The notes under the pieces: generated by a model
Seen by the model: only the letters and a program-made list of their open reading frames with translations
What the model was told of the DNA's origin: nothing
Database searches by the model: none
Shown here: piece by piece, positions 1 to 11,590 of the stretch
Layout of the letters: every line of letters starts with the position of its first letter
Numbering within the stretch: the first letter of the stretch is position 1
Position numbers and translations under genes: made by a program
Source: Straminergon stramineum
Lineage: Eukaryota > Streptophyta > Bryopsida > Hypnales > Calliergonaceae
Assembly: GCA_963920665.1 (NCBI GenBank)
Contig: OY987265.1
Location: forward strand, 19,225,001 to 19,289,000
DNA: 64,000 bases
Direction: 5' to 3'

Positions 1-500
1 TTGACTACAATTTGATTAGAAAACAAATAAAGTTCAACTACAAAACACCTACAGTTTAATTAGAAAACAAACAAAGTTCCACTACAAAACAACTACAAAT
101 GAATTGGAAAACAACTACAAAACGAGTATAATTCAACTAGAGTGCAACTAGAAAACAACTAGAAAAGACTACAATGTGACTAGAAGACAACTAGAAAATG
201 ACTAAAAAACTATGAGAAATACAAATGATTGTACTAATACTACACTAGGAATTAGAATTAGCTACAAAACCACTATAATTTGACTAGAATGCAACCACAA
301 AATACGAGTAGTCGCAAAAAAGTTGTTTTGTAGTCATTTCTTGGTTCTTCTATAGTTGTTTGTCTTGTTTCCTAATTGTCATGTAGTTGTTCTATAGATG
401 TTTAGTAGTTGTTTCTTAATCATTCCTATAGACATTTTCCAATTGTCTCATATGAGTAGTCCCATATCAACTGTCAAGAGTACCATTAGGTTTGGCATAT
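1..500. repeat. AT-rich degenerate minisatellite with an inverted arm
   Basis: Positions 1 to about 310 repeat short units of the type aactagaaaacaact and actacaaaac. From about 320 to 470 the complementary motif (agttgttt, tgtagttgtt) appears, so the two parts can pair as a loose foldback. There is no coding frame of note. It is probably the decayed arm of a foldback element or a simple-sequence expansion. Confidence 0.5.
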
Positions 501-2940
501 AACACTTGTAAGCTATTATACTCTTATGTAATGAATTCCATTAATAGAATTCTAAGAAATCTACAATGTATAGAGGGTGATTGCAAGAAAGATTGGTCCT
601 ATTTTGTGTCACATTTAGAGTGACAAAGTTGTTTTCTGCTAAAACTTTTGGAGGTAGAGCACAATGAGCTTGAAATTTTTATTGGATATGACTAACTTGA
701 TTGTTATCATATTCCTTATTTTTTAGAAATTAAAAAAAATCATTTTATATTCAAAAATCAATTTTGTTAATTTGTCACACTTTGGGGTTTAGGGGGTTTT
801 AGTACTGTGGAGTATCCAAAATTAATGATCTAGAGCTGAAATTTTTGTGGTATATTCCCATAGTAGGAGTTCATGTACCCACCAAAGGGAATCTAAAAAT
901 ACATTATTTTATGGCCTCCATATTTGTGCAAATAGGGCTCCCTTCCGCGCACACTTCTAAACATTGAAGATGGTTTTGACTTCATCTTTTTGTTGAAATC
1001 CAATCACCATCAAGTCCTCACAAATTCCCAATTTTTAGTTTTTTTTGTTCATGATTTTCTATTTATTATTAATTAATATCTCATTGTATCTATTTTCTGT
1101 GACAAACTGTCTTTTTTTTCAAATAGTACTATTGTAGTACTTACTAGTAGTCATAGTACTCAAAATGGTACTATCAGCCATCGATTTTTTAGATCAACGG
1201 TTGAGGTTTCTTAGTTTCCTAGTACTCGTAGTATTCCTAGTATTGAGTGCAAAAATTGTTGTTTTGGCAAAATGCTATATAAATCATTTGGTCTTTCTTG
1301 CAATTGCCCTAGATTTCTACAATTTATAGATTTCAAAATTTATAGATTCTACAAGTTACAAACAAGTCATAAATAAGTCACAAACAAGTCGCAAATGAGT
1401 CACAGAAGAGTCACAATGAGGTCACAAATGAATTGTAAACGAGCCAAACATTGTCGCAAATGAGTTGCTAACAAATTGCACCTAAACAATACCACTTAAG
1501 CAACCATGTTAGAAGAGTTCATTGACGAAATTCCATGTCCATGAACTTCTAACTGAGAAACAATCCCTTTTTGTTGTACAACTATAAATTGACTTGTGAC
1601 TTGTCCACAACAACTACAGGTCTCCAAATTATCACTAGTTGCAAGTGTCCAATGTAACCTGAAAATTAGTTGTTCTTTGTAGTCACAAAAACCCTCATTT
1701 TTTTTTATAAAACAAATAAACTTCAAATTTCAAAACAACAATTATAGAAGATTGAGAGTGCAAGTTTTTGAAGTGCTTTAGAGAACAAGTAGTCAACACA
1801 TTATATAGTACATATCGAATTTTATTTGTGTAATATGAATAATTCTACGTCTATCACTGTAAGTATCAAGAGATCCAACAAATCAAGAATAAACCTCAAA
1901 ACTCATAGTCTAGCATTGTAGAAACATAATCATATTTGATAACATTCCATGTATGTTTGGGTGACAACATGTTATAATTTGTCATGCAACAAAGGCAGCT
2001 TATCAAAACATACACAACATGTTGGAGTTGGTAGGATAAATAAAAGCCTACCATTGCAAATATATCAACATTGATAGCAAGTTATATTACTAAAGTTAAA
2101 GAATAAAGAGAATTTTGTTTGTGAAGAAGATTTTGTTTCACACTTTGAGGAAAAACAACAATTTATACAAGCTTAGTAGGAAGCTTCTTTTCATTCTTGT
2201 GCCATTGCACACAATGTTATTTGACAAGCAAAGTGTACGTGGATTGAAAGCAAGTGGGTACCAAAATGGTACTTGAAAATTTGATTGCTTTTATACAAGT
2301 CTTAATTTCAAAGGCACCTTGACAACAACTATTCTCTTTTTTATTTCTACAATTAAGACCATATTAAACCAACATCTAGAATCTAGTCTCAATCACTATA
2401 TAAGTCACAATATTCACCTACCATACTTTGTAAAGCTGGAACTAGTGAATGGCTTTCCATATAAAAATTTAACTATAGCCTCTTAGGATTGTAGATAAAA
2501 GTAGCAAGTAATGTTGACCTACAATATGATATCAAAATTCAGGTAAAGGTTTGTGAATTGTGCACTTCACTTTGCTTCGAATGTAATTTTGAATTCCAAC
2601 CATTGTTCATCAAAGATTGGCACAGCACGATTAGATAACCACTTTGTTGTAGTCATGTGAAAGTTGAGCTACAACAAATGATTCAATGAATACTCCAAGT
2701 AGTACAAACTATAAAACATACGTCTCTTTGCTACCAATATTTGGTATCATGACATTTGGAAGTAAATTGAATGTAATTCTGCTCAAAAATATACACTTGT
2801 GTGCATATCACACAATAACCAATCTACCAAGTGAGAATTAGAAAATATATATTGGCTCCAATTTTCTAGGTCCATTTGTAAAAGATCAAGGGGAGTACAT
2901 TGCATTGTAGAAGTAAATTCCATCATCTAAAAGTTCTCTA
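501..2940. other. AT-rich intergenic DNA, no gene seen
   Basis: I see no supportable coding region here. A short array of an 11-12 base unit (agtcacaaacaagtc and variants) runs from about 1355 to 1480. The open frames are short, lysine- and phenylalanine-rich and uninterrupted only by chance. The rest is unassigned AT-rich sequence. Confidence 0.5.
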
Positions 2941-4235
2941 TTAACTCCTAAGGGACCAAGACCTTTTTTTTGTGAAAAAATACTCAAAATTGTCATTCAT
3001 TAGGAAAATTCTAAGGTCTCAATAAGGTTATGAGTTTTGCACCCTTGTGGTCTAATTATAGAAATATATATATATATATATAATTTTTATTTTATTTAAT
3101 TTTTTATTTTAATTTGAAATCTGACATGGCACTACTAGTGCCATGTCAGTGCCACATTAGATTGACTATTTTTAAATTTTTTCTTTTTCTTTTTTCTATA
3201 TTTGCACCACGGGGATGCCGAAAATCTAAAACTCGTAGCCTTCCCTTGACCTTAGAGTTTTCCTAAGGAAGGCTATGAGTTCTACACCTCCATGGTGTAA
3301 TTATGGAAAAAAAGAAAAAAAGAAATTATTTTTTATTTTTTTAAATTTGGAATGTGACATAGCACTACAAGTGCCATGTCAAACACCATGTCAAATTGAC
3401 TACTTTTTAATTTTTTTTTTTTTTTGCACATCTAATTGTAGGATCTTACACTTAACTTGTATGAAAATGTTTGGAAAAAAATTCAGAAATTTTGACTACA
3501 CAAATTGCAAGATACTTGCATTTAAAGTGATGAAAACAAGTTTTTCAACACATCGGGGGGCTCGATTATTTGACTTTGAACTATCTTAACTTTAATATTT
3601 TGCACTTTAGAATTTTGAGCTTAAAATCTATATGGTGGAGAATTGAGTTGAGAGTCTAGGAAAAAAAAGAAAATACCAAAAAAAAAAATTTTATTCTTTA
3701 AAAAATTGTTTAGTAGAAGCAGGTACAAGATAGAAGGAAAATCTAAATTATTAATATCTATAAGGTGGAATTAAAATGCACTAATCCCAATGGTGAAATT
3801 ATTCTAGCAATTGAATTAAACCATGTGGACCTTTTTTATTAAAAATTTAAAAAATTACATTCACAAATGAATCCTACAAGTTATTTTCTTAAGAAAATGC
3901 TCTCATTGTCTAAAAAACAAGATTGTCTATAACTTTCTCATAACAAATCCAAATGGAATGAATTAGAGCTTTCCATGTAAAAAAAAATCTAATATATGAA
4001 GAGTTTTTTTTAAGAAAAAATCAAAATTTTCAATTCTTTTTCTATTTCCCCCTCTCCCTTGTTTTGAGCTTATTTGGGCATAACTTTTGTTCCTGGGCAC
4101 CAAATAAAATAAATGATAGTTGCACAAAGCTAATCAATTTTTCTATCTTCGGAAAAAGTTTCAAAAAATGAGGACAAAAATTGAGACCATAGGTTCTTAC
4201 TTGAAATCCCATTTGTCTCCTAAAGGAAAATGGTC
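2941..4235 (+). mobile_element. Decayed TTAA-type element, copy A1, interrupted
   Basis: The left end at 2941 reads TTAACTCCTAAGGGACCAAG, a variant of the TTAA-CCCC inverted repeat found elsewhere in the window. The body resumes at about 3425 after small MITE-like inserts and continues to about 4235. It is recognisably homologous to 4655-5450 (same strand), 12440-13215 (opposite strand) and 38820-39200. Shared landmarks are a block reading taggatctta followed by a diverged 600-bp stretch containing ctttaaaaaattgtt and tagtagaag. The right terminus is not seen and may be lost behind the insertion at 4242. Without the inserts the copy is about 875 bp, close to the 960-bp size of the better copies. 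Confidence 0.45.
3020..3425. repeat. Small inverted-repeat element and truncated second copy
   Basis: A segment near 3022-3063 (aaggttatgagttttgcacc) recurs inverted at about 3200-3247 and directly at 3262-3305. The arms therefore bracket a MITE-like unit of about 225 bp, followed by a truncated tandem copy to about 3425. Both copies carry a central palindrome. In the first it is perfect, 29 bp at 3121-3149, of the form CTGACATGGCACTA-C-TAGTGCCATGTCAG. In the second (about 3354-3381) it is degenerate. A TA microsatellite lies at 3064-3082. The unit interrupts the older TTAA-type copy. Confidence 0.5.
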
Positions 4236-4241
4236 CTTTTC

Positions 4242-4650
4242 CAAGGTTGTCTTGTCGGACATATTTTTGGATTTTGGTGTCGTGTAGGATGTCCAATGTT
4301 GCATATCGTACTAGACAACATGTCGATAAGGTGTTGCATCCCGTTACAAAAAGGTAAAATTTTTTACCCCATGGTAAATTGGGTTTGGCCTACATGGAAG
4401 GCTCTCTAGACTAACGTGGAAAACTAAAACCACTTCAGCTTGGGTGATTGCAGGTGGGGTGAGTGCAGGTGAATTAAGGGCGACCACAAGTCCAAATTTC
4501 AAAGCAACTATGGGTTCAGGAACTAGGGCCACTACAAGTCTAGGGGTGACCTTGAGTGAAGGGGTGACCTCTTTATTGCAATTGTCAAAAAAACCCTCAA
4601 AACTAACATTTCTAGTGCAAAAGGTAAAAAGTTAAAAGATGGTATTTTTT
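4242..4650 (+). mobile_element. Solo arm related to the 5825-9511 MULE/foldback element
   Basis: The segment starts CAAGGTTGTCTTGTCGGAC, close to the left end of the 5825 element. It then shows the same order of parts: a gtcg-rich block, a conserved stretch ending in lost coding-like sequence (cctacatggaaggc), and the beginning of gcgacc/acaagtcc minisatellite units (about 4440-4570). Only one arm is present here. A further related arm in opposite orientation is at about 13240-13589. Confidence 0.45.
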
Positions 4651-4654
4651 GTAT

Positions 4655-5460
4655 ATATAACCGTAGGATCTTTCAATCAAATAGTATAAGAACGTGTGGA
4701 GAAAATTTCAAAAAATTTCATCAAATAGATTGCAAAATAAATGTGTTCAAAGTGAAATAATCAAGTTTTCTTGCATGCTTGCAAACTAGTTTTAGAGACC
4801 TTGAATCTTCTTAACTTAGAAAACTTTGCACTATAGATCTTGATTAAAAAAAATTTTCATCATTCAAAATTGATTTGAAAATATAAAAAAATAAAAGTTA
4901 AGAAAATAATGTGGTTTTCATTCTTTAAAAAATTGTTCAGTAGAAGAAGGTACACTATAGAGGAAAAAACCCAATCATTAATACCTCTAAGATGGAATTA
5001 AACACACTAATCCTAATAGTGAGATTATTCTAACAATCAAAGTTGATTCTATAGAACTATCTATTTTGAAAATTTTTGAAAATTGAACCCAATAATAGAT
5101 CCTATACCTAATTTTTTCGAAATAAGATGCTCCATAGCCTACACATCATCAATCCAAATGAAAAGAATCCAAACTTTCCATGTAGGCAAAAATACAATTT
5201 ATGGGAATAAAAAAATTATTTTTATATCAAGTTTTTGTGGATTTGTATTTGCTAGCCTAATTTAGACCTAAGCTTATTGTGGTGTAACTCTTTCTTTTTA
5301 GTACCAATTAAAAAAAAAATTACATTCCCAAAAGCTAATAAGTTTTTCTATCCTAGCCATGAGAAAGTTTCAAAAAGTTTCATCAAAATTGACCTAATAG
5401 GAACTTGCCTCAAATCCGTTTTGCCTCCCTATGGAAACAATAAGACTTCAAAGGTTTACA
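4655..5460 (+). repeat. Dispersed repeat copy A2 (TTAA-type element body)
   Basis: This segment aligns by eye with 3425-4235 over its whole length and with the reverse complement of 12440-13215. Shared blocks include ctttgcacta, ttctttaaaaaattgttcag and a region of repeated tttcaaaaa motifs. No intact terminal repeat is visible. Confidence 0.45.
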
Positions 5461-5824
5461 TCCTAGAACCAATGTATTATTTATCTAGTGGATTAAATTT
5501 TTTTTTAAATGAATGAAGATTTATTTAAAAACATCCCCATTTGATTTTTTTTAATATCCCCCTAGCATCATCATACTCATGTATAATTTCTACCTTCATC
5601 TAAAACTTAAAAATTATAGGGAAGAAATTTAAATTAGAACACACCTTTTGATTTATGCAAATCTCAAAGAGTCATTCGACTAGTGTATTATTTATCAAGT
5701 GGATTTTAAAATACAGAACAATGTGTGGAGATTTGTGTAAGAACGTTCCCATTTTATTTTTTGTATTCTCCAAGCACCATCAATGTATTATACTCTTGTA
5801 TTATTTACCACCTTGATGTATAAC
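5460..5824 (+). repeat. Tandem array of a ~185-bp unit, left part
   Basis: Two units occur here, each containing aacttaaaaattagagg, a gatttgtacaaa-type block, a gtggatttaaaa block and a ttatttaccaccttgat end. The array continues at 9512 after the 3.7-kb element. The element inserted into the end of one unit and duplicated the target tgtataac (5817-5824 and 9512-9519). Confidence 0.65.
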
Positions 5825-6039
5825 CAGGGTTGTTCTGTCGAACGTGTTTTGGGGTTTGGGTGTCGAGTTGTTCGTCTGATGTCGCATGTCGTATAAGACG
5901 AGTGTCGCATATACGAGACAAATTTGACGAGCGCGAAATTAGGGTGTAGGGTTTTCGGGCAGGGCAGCCAAAATTTTTATCTTACGTGGCGGGTTGTCAA
6001 TAGTGACGTGGAAAGCTTTGACCACGTCACCATAGGCGA

Positions 6040-6560
6040 CTACGGGTGGGGCGACCACGGGTCCTAGAATGAGGGCGACTGCGGGTTCAATTTGGGGCGA
6101 CTGCGGGTCCTAGAATGAGGGCGACTGCGGATTCAATCTGGGGCGACTGTGGGTCCAATCTAGGGCGACTACAAGTCGAGGGGGTGGGGCGAGTGCGGGT
6201 GGGGCGCGTGCGGGTAAGATGGGGCGACCTCGGGTCCTAGAATGAGGGTGACTGCGGGTTCAATCCGGGGCGACTACAGGTCCAATCCAAGGCGACTACA
6301 GGTCGAGGGGGGGGGGTGAGTGCGGGTCCAGGGGGGGCGAGTGCGGGTAGAAGGGGGCGACTACGGGTCTAGGGGGGTGAGTGCGGGTCTAGGGGGGGTA
6401 AATGCGGGTAGAAGGGGGCTTAGGGGGGCGACCACAGGTCATTTCTTGGGCGACCGCGGCTGATGGGGCGACTGCAGGTCTCAGACTCAAAAAGTCTTCT
6501 AGTTCATGACGATGGAGGCAGCTGCGTATGGGGCGACTGCGGGTTAGGGGCGCCAGAAAA
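6040..6560 (+). repeat. G-rich minisatellite (gggcgactgcgggt units)
   Basis: Many near-identical 14-30 base units of the form ggggcgactgcgggtc are repeated head to tail. Guanine runs of seven to nine bases occur at about 6307-6420, so the plus strand could form G-quadruplexes. The open frames across it are low-complexity by-products of the repeat and are not annotated as genes. Confidence 0.8.
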
Positions 6561-6726
6561 CATGAGTTTGAGTTTCCCCCCTTACAAAGTGGAGGGAAGG
6601 CGTTCAAACTTTTCAAGTACCGCTCCCCCCTTTTCTGAGGAATAACTCCAGAAAATCCTAAAACTAAGGCATTCAATACTAAGTGATCAAAAGTTAATTA
6701 AGTAATAAAGAAAGCAAATTGGTTTA

Positions 6727-7440
6727 GGAAGTGGAGATTTGGAAAAGCCCTTTTTCCTAACATTTCATTTCTCCTTCATCCATCCTTGTGATCATGTCAA
6801 ATTCAACGTAACCATTTCCTATTTTAATTTTTGGAGGGAGTACATTGAGAGGAGACCTTCCCTTTCGGGGGAAATCATGTACAAAAAAAATACTAACATC
6901 GTGGGATGCACAAAGAAGAAATCTTCTTATCTACATAAGAAGTGGTTTAAGAAATGGAGACTTGGGGAAGCTCTTCTCCTTGACATTTTATTTTTCCTTC
7001 GTGGTCATGTCAAATTCAACGTGACTATTTCCTATTTTAATTTTTGGAAGGAATACATTGAGAGGAGACCTTCCCTTTTGGGGGAAACCATGTACAAAAA
7101 AAATACTAACACCGTGGGATGCATGAAGAAGAAATCTTTTTATCTACATAAGAAGTGGTTTTAAGAAATGGAGACTTGGGGAAGCTCTTCTAATTGACAT
7201 TTTTTTTTTCCCTCATGCTCATGTAAAATTCAACATGACCATTTCCTATTTTAATTTTTGGAGGGAGTATATTGAGAGGAGACCTTCCCTTTTGGAGGAA
7301 ACCATGTACAAAAAAAATACTAACATTGTGGGATGCATGAAGAAGAAATCTTTTTATCTACATAAGAAGTGGTTTACGAAATGGAGACTTGGGGAAGCCC
7401 TTCTCCTCATCAATTCATTTTCCATCCTCCAACATAGGAA
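6727..7440 (+). repeat. 213-bp tandem repeat, three to four units
   Basis: A unit starting near agtggtttaagaaatgg recurs at 6941, 7154 and 7368, with a diverged first unit from about 6727. The spacing is 213-214 bp. Because 213 is a multiple of three, an open frame (6739-7164) reads through two units until a one-base insertion at about 7160 breaks it. The translated repeat matches no protein family I know. I treat it as a structural repeat, with a decayed coding repeat as the less likely alternative. Confidence 0.75.
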
Positions 7441-7710
7441 TTTCAATATAGTCCTCCCCTTGATACATCAAGGGGATTTAAAACACATTTGAAGGGGTGA
7501 ATGAATATTCAATTTATTGAAGATTAAAAAGTTAGGAAATGACACTTTGAATGGTTTTTATCTTACAAGTACAAGGTTTAAGAGTTCAAACATTTTTACG
7601 ACATATAATGAAAAGCAACTCACCTGTGTGTGTCATTTTATCCATCCTAAAAAATAGAAGTACATTACTTTTGGACTCGCATACATGGAGAAGGTCCATG
7701 GTTTTTCTAT

Positions 7711-7747
7711 AGGGTTTAGGGTATAGGGTTAGGGTTTAGGGTTTGGA
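7711..7747 (+). repeat. Interstitial telomere-like tract
   Basis: About five degenerate units of TTTAGGG (agggtttaggg, atagggttaggg, tttagggtttgg) occur in a row. This is the plant-type telomere heptamer. The tract is short and imperfect and lies inside the MULE/foldback-like element. Confidence 0.7.
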
Positions 7748-7959
7748 AAACCCTCTTCAATTTCTCTAATTAGTCATACTAAAATTTCTATATTTATAGA
7801 CTAATTCTGTAGTATTAACTAACTACGAGCATTGAAGGACATGTCAATTATAGTGTATGGAAGATGCAATTAAGCTTGACTTCATTAGAGTTGGAGATGG
7901 CTCACATCTTGTGGTATGTTGGTTCCTACACTGACGTGACTTTAAGATAGAGGTGAATA

Positions 7960-9180
7960 TAGGTCTTGGGCGAGTTCAGGTCTTGGGCGACTGCGGGTGG
8001 AGGCGAATTCAAGTCTTGTTGTTGTTGAGCCCAATTTGGTGGAATGGGGGGCGACCTCGGGTCTTGGGCGATCACGGGTGAGGGCGAGTTCAAGTCTTGT
8101 TGTTGTTGAGCCCAATTTGGTGGAATGGGGGGTGACCTCGGGTCTTAGGCGACCGCGGGTCTTGGGCGACCACGGGTGAGGGCGAGTTCGAGTCTTGTTG
8201 TTGTTGAGCCCAATTTGGTGGAATGGGGGGCGACCTCGGGTCTTGGGCGACCGCGGGTGAGGGCGAGTTCAAGTCTTGTTGTTGTTGAGCCCAATTTGGT
8301 GGAATGGGGGGCGACCGCGGGTGAGGGCGAGTTTGAATCTTGTTGTTGTTGAGCCCAATTTGGTGGATTGGGGAGCGACTTCGGGTGGGGGGCGGCCGCG
8401 GGTGAGGGCAAGTTCGAGTCTTGTTGTTGTTGAGCCCAATTTGGTGGATTGGGGGGCGACCTCGGGTCTTGAGCGACCGCAGGTGAGGGCAAGTTCGAGT
8501 CTTGTTGTTGTTGAGCCCAATTTGGTGGAATGGGGGGCGACTTCGGGTGGGGGGCGACCTCGGGTCATGGGCGACCGCGGGTGAGGGCAAGTTCGAGTCT
8601 TGTTGTTGTTGAGCCCAATTTGGTGGAATGGGGGGCGACTTCGGGTGGGGGGTGACCTTAGGTCTTAGGCGACCGCGGGTGAGGGCGAGTTCAAGTCTTA
8701 TTGTTCTTCAGCCCAATTTGGTGGAATGGGGGGCGACTTCGGGTAGGGGGCGACCTCGGGTCTGGTAGGGTGACTACGGGTCCATGGGCGATTACTTGTC
8801 TTGGACAAGGCGACTATGGGTCTAGGGGCGACTGCGGGTCTTGGACAGGGCGACTGCAGGTCCTGGGCAGGGCGACTATGGGTCCTGGGGCGACTACAGG
8901 TCCTGGACAGGGCGACTGCGGGTCTAAGGGCGCATGCGGGTCCTCTGGAGGGCGACTGCAGGTCTTGGAGAGGGCGACTGCGGGTTCTGGGCAGGGTGAC
9001 TGCGGGTCCTCTAGAGGGCGACTGCAGGTCTTGGAGAGGGCGACTGCGGGTTCTGGGCAGGGCGACTGCGGGTCCTCTAGAAGGCGACTGCAGGTCTTTT
9101 GAGGCGCGTGCGGGTCCCTTGGGAGGCGACTGCGGGTCTATTGGGGCGCCTGCGGGTATTTGTGAGGCATTACTCTCTTT
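7960..9180 (+). repeat. G-rich tandem array with nine conserved 60-100 bp units
   Basis: From about 8000 to 8720 a conserved core (cttgttgttgttgagccc plus aatttggtggaatgggggg) recurs nine times, spaced 60-100 bp and separated by cgacctcgggt units. From 8760 to 9180 the array becomes simpler gggcgactgcgggtcc repeats. Several overlapping long open frames on both strands arise from the periodicity and lack of stops in GC-rich units. Confidence 0.85.
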
Positions 9181-9511
9181 AGGCTCTTCTTCATGTCTTT
9201 GCCTCATAAGTCGCCAAGTACTTCCCACCCGCAGTCGCCTAGCAGCGTGAATCCGAAGTCGCCCTATCTATAATTGCCTACAGCCGTGGTCGCCCACACC
9301 CGAGGTCGCCCACACCCGCATGCGCCCCTTTAGGATGCCACGTAGAAGACATGTGTTTTCCACATGGCATCCAGGTGGCCTTACGGGCAGGGTGAATTTT
9401 AAAAAAAAAGTCAAAGCTAAGTTTGACTCTATTAGACGGACAAGAGGGTCTACTTGACGTATTGGACGTCGTGTTCGTCGTGTTGTCGAACTGTCCGCCG
9501 AAACAACCATG

Positions 9512-10210
9512 TGTATAACTTAAAAATTAGAGGAAAGAAATTTAATTAAAACTTCCCCTTTTGATTTGTACAAATGTCAAAGATTCATCATCTTATTGGT
9601 GTATTATTTATGAAGTGGATTTTAAAATTAAAAAGCAATGGATGGACATTTATATAAGAAATTCTCCAATTCATTTTTCTATTCTACAAGCATCATTATA
9701 CTCTTGTATTATTTACCACCTTGATCTACAACTTAAAAATTAGAGGGAAGAAATTTAATGAAAACTTCCCCTTTTGATTTGTACAAATGTCAAAGATTTT
9801 TCTTATCAACATATTATTTATGGAGTGGATTTAAAAATACAAAATAATAGATAGAAATTTGTTTAAGAACTTCTACATTTTATTAAATTTCTCCTCCACC
9901 AATCATCTTAATCTAATATCATTTATGACATTCAATTCAAAATTAAATTATGAGGGAAGACATTGTAATTGGAACTTCCATTCCCAATTAGGCAACTTCC
10001 AAATTAAATCATGTCATTGTGATATTGTTTATGAAGTTCAATGAAAAATGATGTGCAATGGTCTCGTGGGGGAAGATTTAGGAAAGCTCTTCTCCATTAT
10101 ATTAAATTTTCCCTCCACCAATCATCTTAGTCAAATGCCATTTACCACATTCGGTTCAAAATTAAAAGTAAGAGGGAAGATATTGTAATTAAAACATCCC
10201 CTTTCTATTT
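9512..10210 (+). repeat. Tandem array of a ~185-bp unit, right part
   Basis: This continues the array seen at 5460-5824. About three to four units begin with aacttaaaaattagaggg and end with ccttgatc or a diverged form. It includes the second copy of the target duplication of the 5825 element (9512-9519). Confidence 0.6.
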
Positions 10211-10730
10211 TTTCCAATCATCTTATCCTATGCTAGAGGTAGATTCCTTAGAAAATAATTACAAATATAATTGAATATGACATCTAATGGAATATTAAGA
10301 ATAGAATTTTGAGGCATATTTGAATAATTCAAAAAGTATTAATACAATGTTTCTGAATTGGAAAAAATTCACAATGAAAAATAAAATATGAAAGACAATA
10401 CACATATGTAGGTGACTTGTTCATAAAAACCCAACAAACTTGAAATATCTAAATAGACAATGTTTGGCATTGCATACAAGTTTAATGTATGGATTTATGG
10501 ATTAGGGCTTAGGATTTGGAAAGACCCTTTATATTGCACTAAATTATAATTCTTTTGATTGATACACTATTCCTTCACTATTAAATCACATCTCAGATTT
10601 AATATAGGATCACTTAACATAATTGTAAGATAGGTAGAAATCTTACAGAATCATATCAACATATGCTGTAGATCTACAATGTCTATCTAACTATCTCCCT
10701 TGCTCTATAAAAGAGAATCTAGGTCACCTA
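10211..10730. other. AT-rich intergenic DNA, nothing recognised
   Basis: No gene, long repeat or terminal inverted repeat is evident. A short telomere-like phrase (ggattagggcttagg) occurs near 10499. Confidence 0.4.
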
Positions 10731-11590
10731 CTGGTTGGGCAACAACGGGTGTAGGAAAATACAATCCTTTATCATTCTAACCCAAAGGGATTTGCACCTG
10801 CAACCTTGGATGTAGGGCAACCTCGGGTGATAAGTGGGGCAACCTCTTGTCAAGGGTGACCGTAGCTGATGAATGGGGCCACCTCTTATCTAGGGCAACC
10901 ACGGGTGGAGGTGGGAATCATTGCCTCTTCTTAGTTCAAAAATTGACAAATTTTTTGCCAATATAGACAACCTCAAGTGTCGAGCAACCTCTTTTCTAAG
11001 GCGACCACAAGTGGAGGTGGCAACCACTACCTCTCTTTGTTCAAAAATTGACAATTTTTTGGCCCATATGGGCAACCTCAAGTGTATGGCGACCTCTTAT
11101 CTAGGACAACTACGAGTGGAGGTGGGAACCACTACCCCTTTTTCGTTCAAAAAATGACAATTTTTTGGCCTCTATGGGCAACCTTAAGTGTAGGGTGACC
11201 TTTTGTCTTGAGCAACCTCTTAAGGGCAACCATGGATGGAGGTGGGAGTCATTACCTTCTATTTTCAAAAATTGATCAATTTTTTTGGTATACGGGCGAC
11301 CTCTTTTCTTGGGCGACCTTTTGTGGGTGACCATTTTTCTATGGCAACAATGAGTGAAGGTAGGAGACATTGCCTTCCTATTTGTCTTGAAAATGACAAT
11401 TTTGGGGGTTTCATTGACAACTTCGGATGTAGGATGACCTCGGGCAGGCTATCTCTTGTCTAGAATGACTTTGGATGAAGGTGGATACCATTGCCTTGTC
11501 TTTGTCCAAAACTAATGGCAATTTTTTTGGATCTATAGGCAACCTCTTGTAGGCTACTTTAGGTGGAGGTTAGAGTCATAGTTCCCTTCT
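10731..11590 (+). repeat. Degenerate ~125-bp tandem array related to the G-rich minisatellites
   Basis: About six units run through this segment. Each has a gtggaggtgggaa-type start, a ttcaaaaattgacaatttttt block and a gcaacctcttgtctagggc block. The gcaacctc motif is a decayed relative of the gcgacctc units in the 5825-9511 element. This may therefore be an older relic of the same family. Confidence 0.6.

Larger units (their letters stand above)
5825..9511. mobile_element. MULE/foldback-like element with G-rich minisatellite arms
   Basis: The ends are imperfect inverted repeats: CAGGGTTGTTCTGTCG at the left and, read inward from the right, CATGGTTGTTTCGG. The element is flanked by the direct 8-bp duplication TGTATAAC. 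The ninth base differs, so a 9-bp Mutator-type duplication with one change is possible. The uninterrupted target is seen in a neighbouring array unit at about 9725 (tctacaac in the same context). Inside are, in order: a GC-rich left arm, a minisatellite of gggcgactgcgggt-type units (6040-6560), three to four 213-bp tandem units (6727-7430), a telomere-like tract, a second minisatellite array (7960-9180) and an inverted right arm (9200-9511). No transposase frame is recognisable, so it is non-autonomous. The class assignment rests on the target duplication and long repetitive arms only. Confidence 0.6.

Noticed and set aside
6389..6676. Minus-strand 95-codon frame
   Set aside because: It lies mostly in minisatellite sequence and shows no domain or start context.
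8090..9250. Several long overlapping open frames on both strands (up to 176 codons)
   Set aside because: They follow the periodicity of a G-rich minisatellite, overlap on both strands and consist of repeated short peptides. Absence of stops is explained by GC-rich tandem units.
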